Positions 47,749 through 58,438 of a stretch of DNA of 64,000 nucleotides are shown here, piece by piece. The notes beneath the pieces were generated by a model. The model searched no databases. It had not been told where the DNA came from and worked only from the letters and a program-made list of their open reading frames with translations. Each line of letters starts with the position of its first letter. The stretch's first letter is position 1. Made by a program: the position numbers and the translations under genes. Source of the DNA: Thozetella sp. PMI_491 (lineage: Eukaryota > Ascomycota > Sordariomycetes > Chaetosphaeriales > Chaetosphaeriaceae); the NCBI GenBank assembly GCA_021432635.1, contig MU270034.1:1-64000 (forward strand), given 5' to 3'.

Positions 47749-48900
47749 ATGAGACCTCAGTCGCTAGTTCGTTTGGCCGCCATAGCTGCCCTGGGAGTTG
47801 ATGCCGGCCCTGCTACAAACGGAACCCTTTGCAAGCCTCCCCGAGGCGAAGTTGGTGCTGTATTTGCACTGGATAACGTTCCTGAAGACAACCGCGTTAT
47901 CGCCTTTTCCAGAGATGCTTCTGGCAAGCTCACGGAAGTTGGCCAGTTCTCCACCGGGGGGCGAGGTCAAGGCGTCGATTTCGACACGCAGGGAGGTCTG
48001 CAACTCAGTGCCGACAACCGTTTCCTTTACGCGGTTAGCCCAGCTGACGACAAGATCACGGTTTTCCGGGTCCAAGGCTCGTGCCTCGAAAAGGTACAGG
48101 AGGTCTACGCCGGCGACCAGCCACTCTCCATATCACTGAGCGGCAACGGCTTTGCCTACGCCTTGGACGGCTCGGTCGCATCCACTGGCATCTATGGATT
48201 CAAAGTCGACGGCTCAAGTGGCTTCTTGACCGCGCTCAGTAACACTACGATTGCCACAAGTACGCCGATTGGCGTGCCGGGCACCGTGGTCTTCAGCCCT
48301 GATGGAACCTCCCTAATTGTCACGAATAAAGTCGGCAGTAGTATTGACGTCTTCTCTGTTGGCCCGAATGGTATAGCCAAAGGCCCAATCACTACGTCGC
48401 AGTCTTCCGGACCGCGTCCCTTTGGAGCAGTGTTCAATAAGGCCGGCGACCTCTTCGTCGTCGAATCTGGTCTCCCGTCTCTCAACAATGCGGGCCTGTC
48501 GACATACCATCTGACTTCCGAAGGGCAGGCTAGCCTATCTCCATTGACCCGATCTGAAAAGAATTTGCAGACCGACGGCTGCTGGGTAGTCGTCACGCCG
48601 AACCAGCAATATGCATACACCGCGAGCTTTGTGACTAGTGCCATATCTAGCTACGCCATCGGCTCAGACAGTACTGTGAAGCTGCTTAACGGTACTGCCG
48701 GGCTTCCAGGAAATACTAGCGAACCTGTTGACCTTGGATTAACGAAGGATGGCAAATTCTTGTACAATCTACTTCGGGGAACCGGTGCTATTGCGGGCTG
48801 GGGAATCAAGGAGGATGGATCTCTCAACTTTCTCGGTATATTCGGAGAACACCAAAGCCTGCCGGCGAACAACGGTGTGTCTGGATTGGCAGTGTACTAG
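47749..48900 (+). CDS. Secreted lactonase-type seven-bladed beta-propeller protein
   Basis: A single exon of 383 residues. The N-terminus (MRPQSLVRLAAIAALGVDAG) is a signal peptide. The rest has repeated propeller blades with the phrases LQLSADNRFLYAVSPADDKI, PGTVVFSPDGTSLIVTNK, WVVVTPNQQYAYTASFV and DLGLTKDGKFLYNLL, the pattern of the lactonase/3-carboxymuconate-cyclase-like family. Members include 6-phosphogluconolactonase-like enzymes and many secreted fungal proteins without a proven substrate. N-glycosylation sequons (TNGT, LNGT, GNTS) fit secretion. No frame disruption. The function in the extracellular space is unknown. Confidence 0.9.
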   Translation: MRPQSLVRLAAIAALGVDAGPATNGTLCKPPRGEVGAVFALDNVPEDNRVIAFSRDASGKLTEVGQFSTGGRGQGVDFDTQGGLQLSADNRFLYAVSPADDKITVFRVQGSCLEKVQEVYAGDQPLSISLSGNGFAYALDGSVASTGIYGFKVDGSSGFLTALSNTTIATSTPIGVPGTVVFSPDGTSLIVTNKVGSSIDVFSVGPNGIAKGPITTSQSSGPRPFGAVFNKAGDLFVVESGLPSLNNAGLSTYHLTSEGQASLSPLTRSEKNLQTDGCWVVVTPNQQYAYTASFVTSAISSYAIGSDSTVKLLNGTAGLPGNTSEPVDLGLTKDGKFLYNLLRGTGAIAGWGIKEDGSLNFLGIFGEHQSLPANNGVSGLAVY

Positions 48901-49198
48901 GTCCATATTACTCGTGGGAGAACAAAATTCCCAGGGTTCGATAGCCGAGTGCAGCGGCATACTAGAAGCATCACACTAAGCCATGAGTATCCACGAAGAT
49001 TTGACGGTGCTAAATCGATACAAAAAGCTATATCAATATCTTTAAAATAAGCGACCCTACGCTTCGCTTCGGGGCTGATTTCCTCTAGCACACCCTACGC
49101 TACGCTTTGGGGCGCTAGAGCTGACCTTCCCGAAGGCCATATCTAAGTGCTGGAGGAAATAAGTCTGACCTTTGGTATATAGAACCAGCGTAGCCAGC

Positions 49199-49335
49199 AG
49201 CGATCCGGCGACTGCGGCCGGCCCTCCGCAAGCTCCGGGGTCCTCATGCGCCGATCTATTAATTTATATACCCTTATTTGTAGCGATCTGGCGACTACAG
49301 CCAGCCCTCCGCAAGCTCCGGGGGCCTCGTGCGCC
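49199..49335. repeat. 54-bp direct repeat pair with transition-type differences
   Basis: Copies at 49199-49252 and 49282-49335 share gcgatc(c/t)ggcgact and ccctccgcaagctccggg. Four of about six differences are CG-to-TG/CA type transitions, all in copy 2. Confidence 0.75.
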
Positions 49336-49396
49336 ATGTCTAGATATAAAGCAGATAGGCCTCGCCTCTAGCTCGGCCCAGGCCAGCGATCCAGTC

Positions 49397-49550
49397 AGCC
49401 AGTATGGCTACACTCGTAGCCACGCCAGTCATCCAGCCAGCGATCCAATTGGCCGGTGATCTAGCCAGCGATCCATCCACCCAGCGATCTAGCCAGTGTA
49501 GCCAGTATAGCTACACTTGTAGCCACACCAGTCATCCAGCCAGCGATCCA
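49397..49550. repeat. 51-bp direct repeat pair in a ccagcgatc-rich tandem tract
   Basis: Copies 49397-49447 and 49500-49550 differ at three places, all transitions (G-A, C-T, G-A). The surrounding DNA repeats the short unit ccagcgatc several times through 49562. Confidence 0.8.
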
Positions 49551-49702
49551 GCCAGCGATCCAGCTAGTATGATAAAGGGGGAAAGAGGAGGAAAGAGAAG
49601 GAAAAACGAGCCACGAGGGCAGAAATATAAAAGCTCTTGTAGCGAGATTAGCCAGCCAAAGCCAGGGGTAAAAGCTAGATCCATTATTTAGTGGATAAAA
49701 CT

Positions 49703-49879
49703 GCTCGTGAGCCAATTCACGAAGACTGTAAGTCGTATCGTACCCTGTTTCACTCAGGGGTTGATTTTTTAAGCCAATCCGCGTTGGCTGCAGCGCAGGG
49801 AAGCTGTTTTTTGGGCCAATTACAGCGCAAAGAGCCACTTTTTAATGGGGTAAAAAGCTCGTGAGCCAATCCACGAAGA
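49703..49879. repeat. 23-bp direct repeat pair
   Basis: gctcgtgagccaattcacga at 49703-49725 recurs at 49857-49879 with one T/C difference, flanking a stretch of several ccaat-like segments. Possible ends of a small decayed element. Confidence 0.6.
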
Positions 49880-51411
49880 GAGCGATTTCGCCATAAGTTT
49901 TAAGCGATTTCGTCATTAATTTTTTTTTCAGGCGCCGTAATAATGACCTTCGGTCAGATAATCCAGTAGCAGTCTGCCAACATCGATATTTTATCTTAAG
50001 GGCGGGTGTTCTCTGCGGTGATCTTATTTATACCCCACACTACCCAGAATGTCCACAGAGAACCTGTTAGCCCGAAGGCCAGCCTATCAACCTCCTTTCG
50101 AAGCCGTCACTAGTTGTTATTCTGTTTGTAATTTTCCCGTCCCATCCCGGCAGTAAGCTGCCAGCTGTCACGTTTACGGCTTGAGAACACGGTAGTTTCG
50201 CTGCGTTATATGCTGTGTCTGGCAAAACCCTCAACCCTTCGTGGTCCCCGAACCCCCTGAGGTAGTACTCACTAGGACCGTCAACAGAACCCTCGACGTC
50301 TAGAGATTCGGTTGCCTCATCTTCGAGCTGATTATCGACTGGCCTCGCTTCCGCGTACTAGGATCCGAATTACTAATGACGATCATGTCCTTTCCCTCTC
50401 GGGCTACCTCGCCCCTCTCCCTAACCACCTCTACCGGCACTAGAAGAGCTCCTCGTTATACTTTATACCAGAGGGGAAGCTCTTCGAATACTGACTCGGA
50501 GGAGTCAAGGAAAGGCAGGAACCGCTCATAGTAGAGAAACTATCGATAGAGGAGTTACCTTATTTGACGAGGCAGCTCCCGATATTAACAGGGAGGAAGC
50601 CACCAAAACCAAAACGCTCATCCGACGGATGTTGCATTCTGATCCGGCCAAGAGACCTTCGCCTGCAGATACCCTGCGTGATTCTTGGTTTTGTGAGGTC
50701 TCTTGCTGGTAGCATAAGTAGAGAAGGTAGCTTTCAAGATACTTGTCACGGAAATCTCGAAACTGATGAGAAAGCTGCAAACATTACGCAATATTACTAA
50801 CGTCACGTTGATTAAGGCTTCGAGTGTTATTTGTGTGCTATATAGTCTCTCATCTCAAAGACTCGGAATTTAAATGCTGTAATTTCTTTTTTTCTTTTTT
50901 TTTTCCCATTTCTTTGGTGCAGAAAGAGGAGGGGGTGGCGGGGAGGGGGCGCTTAGTTGGCTCAGTAAGAGTGAGCTTCATAATTCCGACCTCCTCTAAT
51001 CTGCAAACCCGTTCATCCAATTGTAAGCTTCGACTGCCTTAGTCCAACCACACTTTTTTTGTTCTGCGAATGAAAGCCTTTTAATTCAGGCCCTGTGGCG
51101 CTTGTTTCCTGCAGGCTGTTTTCAGCTCCCAGTTGTGGCGGGCTACAGCCTTGCTGCGGCATACCCGTGATAGCCGGAACAAAAATCATGCAACCTGCAT
51201 AATATTGATGCTGAATATGATGGTTAATCTGCCGAGCCTTACGGACGTTTCCGAGCATGTTGAACCTCTCTGATACCTAGTTCAAGTCCCAATTTCCCAC
51301 CCCGCCGCCTTCTGGCGCTCTTTCTCCGCCCCGCCTTCGCCATTTTAAGCATCATCGACAAGCACAAAAGTTGACACTTTAACTACCTTCCAAATCAACT
51401 CAAATATCAAG

Positions 51412-54400
51412 ATGAGCTCAAGTACTCAACCGGAGGCTTCCGATAAGAAAAGGTTCTCCCTGACCAGGCTAACTTCACGACTTTCGAGCCTTGGGAAGTC
51501 GAAGGGCATAAACGGCGCCGAAGCAAGCTCCCCAAAGACGGAAAAACTGGGGGAGTCCCCTTCGACGACATCACCCTCGGCGCCTTCCCAGAGTCAAAAG
51601 ATTGAAGCCAACGGCCACGATGCTGGTGAACTGCCCAAATCTAGCAAAAGCTCCTCGACTCCTGAGCAGCCCGAACTCAAGGGTAAGGCGAAGGAGAAAG
51701 GGGGAAATGAGACCGATTCCGCTGTCCAAGCTGAAACCGAGAATGTTGACGAGAGCGGTGTCGGGGGTGTAAGTGATGATGAGAAGGCGAACGGTAATAC
51801 CTCCACAAAGTCTATCCACTCTGAAGACGAAGGAGGGAAAGACGGTAGAAAAGGCAAGACCAGGCATCGGCGCAGTCTCTGGGCAGATGCGTTGAATTCG
51901 GCCGAAGTGGGAGAGAGGCGGAAAGCCTTTTTGATGGACAAATGGAAAGACATAGAGGCTGTTGATTCGGCGACCGGTCCGCAGCAGCTCGTGAGCAATG
52001 TTATTGACTTGACCCAAGACAAACTCAAAGTATACACAAAGCGTTGGGGGGGGAAAGACAAGAAAACGGCCCCCGAGACCGCAAGGTCGATCTTGCTCTC
52101 GGCTTTGACGTTCAAAGACTTGATCGATTCTGCCCTCAAATTCGATCCGACAGGCTATGGGTCGTCGGCTTGGGCGGTGGTGTCCTTCGCATTAACGGTA
52201 AGGAGATGCACCCCCCACATTCTTGGGTAGCTACCATCAAGCCGATGTACATGCTGATCCCGCCACAGCTGGTGCAAAACGATAAAGAAAGAATGGATCA
52301 GACCTTCGAGGCCTGCGGCTACTTGGCTGATTTGATGGCTCGGTACTCTCGGATGGAAGCTCACTACTGGAACCGCCAAGTCCAACAAGACAAGCCACTC
52401 GAGGATGCCATGGTGAGAGTGTATACAGCCATCTTGTTATACTCAGCCGAGGTGAAAGAGTCAACGGAGAGCGGGGGTCTCAGTCAGTTCCCGTGATTCG
52501 TTAACTCCTTGAATAGGGCGGTAGTTGAGCTGACAGCCATTACCTTCTTCCTCAGATCGACTAACGAAAAGCTTCGTGAGCTTGACCAAAAAACCCCTTG
52601 CGGATCTAAAGAGCGCGATCGACAAGGAAAATGCGACAGTGGAAGCGTGGCAACTACAAATTTCTCGGGAGCGTAAGTTCTAGCCGCCCCTGTCCCTTTT
52701 TTTTTCTTGTTAGCCATATATGGATTTACTCACAATTTTGAGGCTTGGTGTAGGCCATGACGAAGATTCCAAAAGATTGAAAGGTATCGAGAAGGAGACA
52801 GATGACATTTTGGTAAAGGTCACTGAGACAGCGAACACAATTTCCGAGCTATTAGATAGAACCAAGGATGAGGAGCTTCGGGAGTTGTATAAATGGTTGC
52901 ACACTATCGAACGTCCTGCTGGCCAAGAAAAGACTCATGATGACCTTGCGAATAAGATCCAAGACGGGGAAGAGAGCGATAAAGGTGCTGAAGGCGACGA
53001 GCACTACAAATCTGGCCGTTGGTTCCTCGACGGGGAAACCTACCGTACTTGGAAACGATACCCCCAGAGTCTTCTCTGGCTTTATGGAAAGTGTAGGCGT
53101 CCTATCCTTGATATCCCCGATTCCATTCAGCTTATTAATACATCAAATATGTAGCTGGTTGTGGCAAGTCTTCTTTGTGGTACGTCGCTTCCGATACACT
53201 ATTTCGACCCTTGTGAGAGGGCCGGCTTTAGTGTAGCTTGGTAGTGACTAACATTTGTGAATAGCTCAACCATTATCCAAGACCTTGAGGATGCATTCGA
53301 TGCAGACGAATCAAAAGTACTAGTATACTGGTACTTCCGCTTCGATCTCGAAGAGTCAAAGACCATTGACCTCCTGATTGTATCTCTCCTGCGACAACTA
53401 GCGAGTAAATGCGGGGGGTTCCCCGACGATGAAATCCTTAAGTGGCTTCGGAAACGTCGAGACTCGGGGGGGCGGCTGAAGAAGATCGAACCGCTGTCAC
53501 GATATCTTAGAAACTTCATTTCCAAAATCGACAAGGACGTCTTCATTGTCTTGGATGGCCTGGACCAGGTTCCGGCCCGCAAGGGCGGTGTCAGTGGTCG
53601 GCCCAAACTACTCGAGCTTTTCACCAATCTCACGAAAGCGGAATGTCCAAACTTACACATTCTGCTGATCAGCAGAGATGAGCAGGACATTAGATCATGC
53701 TTAACAAAGTTGGGCGACATCCTAGTCTCGGAGGATATAGAGGACGGGCTCGAGGGAGATCTCAATAACTTCATTACGAAGAAACTAGACGAGATGGAGC
53801 TTCTGAAAGGAAATACTTCTCTGAAGGAGGAGGTCAAGACGCGTCTCAATCGGGACGGCCAAGACAGGTATAGCCATTTCCCGTATCTTTCCGCTCTGAC
53901 TTAGAACTCTGGGCTGCGTGGGCTAATGCCGTTACGAAGGAACTTTCTATGGGCAACTTCGGTGCTCGCAGATGTTGCCAAATGCCGCGACGTAAAAGCC
54001 ATCCAAGAAGTACTAACCCAAGTTCCTATGAGCATCGTTGCTGTCTACGAGACCGCACTGAAGCATGTGAAAAAAGAGGACGAAGAACGAATGAAATCGA
54101 TCCTGCTCTGGTTTCTGCATCAACTACGACCGCTTTCGAAAAATGAACTGGCCACAGCCGTAGGGCTCGCCAATCCCAGCTTAGTCACAGAGATCTGTAC
54201 CAGAGTGCTCGTCGAATCATCTAAGCAACGGACGACTGTGGCCGGCAAAGATCGAGAGCTTAGCGTTTTTCGATTCGCCCACTTCTCAGTGCAGGAGTAC
54301 CTCGAGTCCGTCATCTCAGGTTCGCTAGAGAACATTGCAGAGAAACCCAAAGTTGCCCGATTCAATTTGTCTGGGCAAGATGCGCACCTCGAGATGACCA

Positions 54401-56871
54401 AGCGCTGCTTGGCCGTTCTGTCGGCCTGTTACTTGCACCGAGGTGACAGAGACCCCGAGGCCACCGATTCTGACCCGGGCATGAGCGATGCCAACTCGGA
54501 CGCCAGTACCGCGGATTCTGACTCCGAGGAGGAAGAGGACGATACCGATGGCGAGGCGGGCGGTGGATACCCCGAAAAGCCCCTCTTAAAGTATGCAGCC
54601 GAATGCTGGTATCGTCACTACAAGATGATCAACAGAGATTGTGTGTCGGAAAACGAACTCAAAAACTTAGATGACGAGATCTGGTCACATCTTCTGTTTG
54701 ACGAGCAGAAACTGGAGTTCTGGCTCAAAACATACGATCCAGACCATCGTTCGTCTATCGACGTGATGAATGAAACACCATCGCCGGTATATTATGCCGT
54801 GAAGCTCAAGCTTGTTGGAATACCGGAGCGGCTAGTTACTCATATGTCGTTGGCACCCGTTCAGAATGATGACAGCCCTGATGATATGGTGGATCGGCTA
54901 AAGTTAGATCAGACTGTTGGGAATATGCTTGACCGACCCGGAAACGAAGGAACTGCTCTCCAGCTGGCAGCTCATCAGCGTGAATTCGCAGTTCTAGACG
55001 CTCTGATTCAGTGGGGGGCCGACGTCAACGCCGGAGCGGGACCGCACGGGACCGCACTATATGCCTCGGCGGCGATAGGTGACGAAAGCGGGGTACGAAG
55101 GCTCCTTCGTGCAGAAGCAAAAGCTAACGGCACTGAAGATGGAGAACTTGGAAGTCCGTTGCATGCTGCAGCATACGCTGGATATGACACTGTCGTTGAG
55201 ATGCTCATAAAGGAAGCGGTGGTACATGTTGACCACGAGGCCGGTCCCTTCGGTACCGCACTCCAGGCTGCATCTGCATTTAGGAGACACACAACCATCA
55301 AGCTCTTGCTAAAGATGGGAGCGGATCCAAATATTGTCAGTGGTTGTTTCGGAACGGCCGCCCAGGCAGCGTCTACCCGTGTCGAGCTGGGCGATCCCAG
55401 AGCCTCGGACAAAGTAATCCATACGCTACAGAGTTCAGGGGCCGAATTTCTCCGGAAATCCAACTTTTGGGAAAGAGCGTACGACAGAGCGACTTCGCAG
55501 GACCTTGGACCCAAACGCGGCCGAGAGGAGCGGTCCTCGGTCTCGAGGTCCTACATGAACTTGGTCCGAGGCTCCGGTTCAGAGGTGAGGGATCTAAAAG
55601 AACTCACGGAACCCCAGAAACTCTTCGCGTGCATAAAAGCCCAATGGAGACTCCCCGCCAAGGGAGCATTGCTCAGGATTCCCGGTTTTGACGATCTACT
55701 TTGCAGAATACCTTTCGAAGACCAGCTAGACGCTATTCTTCGGCTTGTTCCCAATCAGGAAGTCAGCATCCAGGACTTGAGCGACAGTAACTTTGCATAC
55801 CAGGCCCTCTTTTGGGCTGGAGTCAACCAGATCCTCGATAGGCTGAGGCACTTGGTCGCGAAATGCATAGGCCAAGTTCGGACCGAGCTTTGGGAAGGTC
55901 AGCATCACGATCCGAGCCTAGGATCACCTGTTTTACCGTCGTATGCGTTTCGATGGGCCTTCGAAGAGTTCAATCCCGGACCTCCCGGATATCCCAGAGC
56001 ATTTTGGGCCCGGGACCTCTACCGCAGAAAACATAAGGTTTTTTCGAGGGTGAGTATAAAGGCAAATCGACCCTGGGAGATATATAATGAGGACCTCGAA
56101 AACACTAGCTACGTGGCTAGAAGTGACTTGGTGGCTATTACACTCATGCAACAAAGACAACGGCTGAAGCAACTCGAGGAGCTTAAGTATCAGGAGATGC
56201 TACTCGGAAAAACCAGCGAGTTACCCACACGGATACCCCCAGCAGCAAAGTCTATCGTCTGGGTAACGAGCGACGTTTTGGACCTCGTGAAACATCTCTT
56301 AAAATACGCAAATAACTGTATCCAATACCAGCATGCCGTTTCTGACTTCGAGAAGATTCCGCCAGAACAACGACAGCCCATCCAGGATCTAACATTTGAG
56401 CTATTTTTGGCCGTCATCAGGCTCGTCCTTGCATTTGGCAACTCAGAAATAACCGAGGTTGCGAAGCTCGCCCAGACGGTGCAGCTTCTTACCACGGTGC
56501 GACTCGAACGGATTAGGCAGCTTGATACTATATGCGAAACTAAAGTATGCCCACCCGAGCTTCAGCGTGTGGAGGTTCGGCTGTCCCATACAGACAACAG
56601 TAATCATGGCCTGCAGGTTCAGGAGATAGCGACTGAGGTGACTCGGCAAGTTGAAGGCATTATCAAGGACCAGGTCGCGACTGGCATGGTGAGTCAGATA
56701 GAGCGCCAAGTCTCAGGAGTTATTACAGAGGAGGTCTCGCGCTTAGTTGAACAGATCGAAAGGGATTTGCAGCAAAAGATCCGGGACGAAGTTCAGCGCC
56801 AGCTTGAAACTCCTTCCGTGTCTGGCCAGACACACCGTGGGTGGTTATCGATGTTGCCAGGAATGGGTTAG
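51412..56871 (+). CDS. NACHT-ankyrin NLR-like receptor
   Basis: Seven exons, 51412-52197, 52269-52476, 52556-52672, 52754-53092, 53155-53179, 53265-53867 and 53940-56871, sum to 1669 residues. The N-terminal ~150 residues are Ser/Lys/Glu-rich and disordered. Next comes an NWD-type N-terminal helical domain (SAWAVVSFALT...EACGYLADLMARYSRMEAHY). The NACHT domain has a P-loop (WLYGKSAGCGKSSL) built around a 25-nt microexon, and Walker B is VFIVLDGLDQVP. A winged-helix-like part (LLWFLHQLRPLSKNELATAV, FAHFSVQEYLES) follows, then an acidic linker (SDSEEEEDDTDGEAGG). Four to five ankyrin-type repeats lie around residues 1000-1180 (GTALQLAAHQREF, SPLHAAAYAGYDTVVEML). The last ~450 residues are unrecognised and finish in an amphipathic coiled-coil. 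NLR-like proteins act in fungal non-self recognition and cell death, by family knowledge. The effector is not evident here. Confidence 0.88.
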
Positions 56872-57710
56872 GACCTTTTCGGTCCGTTGCATTCGAATTG
56901 TTACGCTTATGGGGCCAATCTAGGAAGCTCCACCACTTAGCGAGCTTCTCCACCTAGCTAGTGAAAGAGAAATCCACCCTATCTCCCCCTTTCCAATACT
57001 CCTGTTACATCTTCGTTAGATACAGTCCTGTTTTTAGTGAAAGCAGATATGGAACGATGCTAGAGGTAAGTCTATGTATCTTAGCTTTTATGGCATAACT
57101 ATTTACACAACGTTCAGTGTCTAAGCTACTACTATACCTAGATAGCACGAAACTTCATTAGCGGGGTTTGGTTTGGCTCATGTAAGTAGATGAAGGATGC
57201 AGATTTATACCGGCTGGATTTAAGTGCCTCCGTAACTCCGAGATTGCGAAATATCGATACAATAACGGCAGCTGCCTGACAAGCATATCAGTACAGCCCG
57301 TAGTCCAGTTCCAAGATGGTTCCCAAGACTAAGTCAGCCGTCCCGCCTCTAGCACGAGCTTGCCTTGCCCTATTTTCTGGGCCTATACTGCGCCATTTGA
57401 ATTCATCGCTTCACCGAATTTTCATGACCGAGCGATGAAAGACCCAGAGCTGTATAAAGCATAAAGTTATGGCGCTAAATAAAACAATGTCGTCAAATGA
57501 AACCGTCTCAATCTGCTGCAACACGGCAGGCTAAGACCTTGGAAAGTTGGCTGGCTGGGCACAGCCTAGATATGCTGATATTTCACTATTTACAGATTTT
57601 TTTTCATCCTGTATTTATTTCTCTCCTTGTCTTCCCGAGGATGACATGTTGTTTTTATCGATATCTGCCAGATCCGCCGTCGCTGGCTATTGATTCGCGT
57701 TGCCCAAGCG
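56872..57710. other. Intergenic, no gene recognised
   Basis: Lies between the convergent NACHT gene and the BIM1-like gene. No conserved motif seen. Confidence 0.5.
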
Positions 57711-58438
57711 TTATGAAGTTAGGTCGAGAAAAACAGGCTCCTTTATCGAACTGGTGTATATGTCGGCGTAACCGATATCAGACGAGTTGAAGCAGGTAGT
57801 GTCGTTGAGTGCTGGAATGCGAGAGTCGCCAGGCTCGACAAGGACGACATCGACACACTGGTAATGGCGTTAGACAGAGCGAAATTGGCGCCATCCACCA
57901 CCCACCAGAGAGCACTTACCGACATGATTGCCGCACCATGCTGAGCCGTCAAGACGACCTGGATCGTGGCGTTGTCGCCAGCTTTGACAGTTGCGTTGTC
58001 GGGCACGGACACATTGGGCAGGCAGACGGTACCGGGGAAAGGGTTGTTGCTCGGACCCAAGAAGGCAAATCGCGGAATCAGCGGGACGGTCATGTGCAGC
58101 GGCCCGCCATCCGGACCGTCGGTGCCAAAGCCTAGGTTGGCCTGGATGAAGCCTTTGAGATGGCCGACGAACCAGCCAGGTTGGAAGGCGATCGTGCCAC
58201 CGCTCGTTGGCCAATAGGTCCTGTTTTGCGTGACTGGCGTGCCGCCACCTGCGAAGGAAGGTCAGCTGGGCGATCCGCGACAGTCGGATTGCGGTAACAT
58301 ACATGGATACATCCACTGCATGCCATACGGGAATGTGGCATTCGTGATCAGATTGTTACCCCGCCACCCCGGATATGTCATAACAATGTGCGCCTCGGCC
58401 ACCGCCAGGATGCTGAGGAGATATAATAATAAAGTCAT
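57711..58438 (-). CDS. BIM1-like / LPMO-like secreted copper-binding protein
   Basis: Exons 58438-58303, 58248-57920 and 57857-57711 give 203 residues. Introns are 54 nt (GTATGT...CGCAG) and 62 nt (GTAAGT...ACCAG). The signal peptide (MTLLLYLLSILAVAEA) would be cleaved just before His, giving the mature N-terminus HIVMTYPGWRGNN, as in LPMO-like proteins that bind copper with their first residue. Family blocks follow: YPCGGTPVTQNRTYWP, GGTIAFQPG, FPGTVCLPNVSVP, ATIQVVL, and CVDVVLVEPGD with CFNSSDIGY. Family members (BIM1/X325) are linked to copper acquisition and cell-wall binding rather than polysaccharide cleavage. There is no C-terminal Ser/Thr-rich tail or GPI-type hydrophobic end, so this one appears freely secreted. 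Confidence 0.88.

Larger units (their letters stand above)
48901..51411. other. Repeat-rich intergenic region
   Basis: Contains no recognised gene. 49030-49880 is a field of degenerate direct repeats (listed separately). 49990-50560 includes open text without family features. 50880-50950 has T-rich and G-rich tracts. The last 150 bp are the promoter of the NACHT gene. This is likely a decayed mobile-element or satellite area. Confidence 0.5.

Noticed and set aside
51571-52139. Minus-strand frames of up to 181 residues across the NACHT gene N-terminus
   Set aside because: Low-complexity antisense of a Ser/Lys/Glu-rich coding exon; composition explains the open frame.
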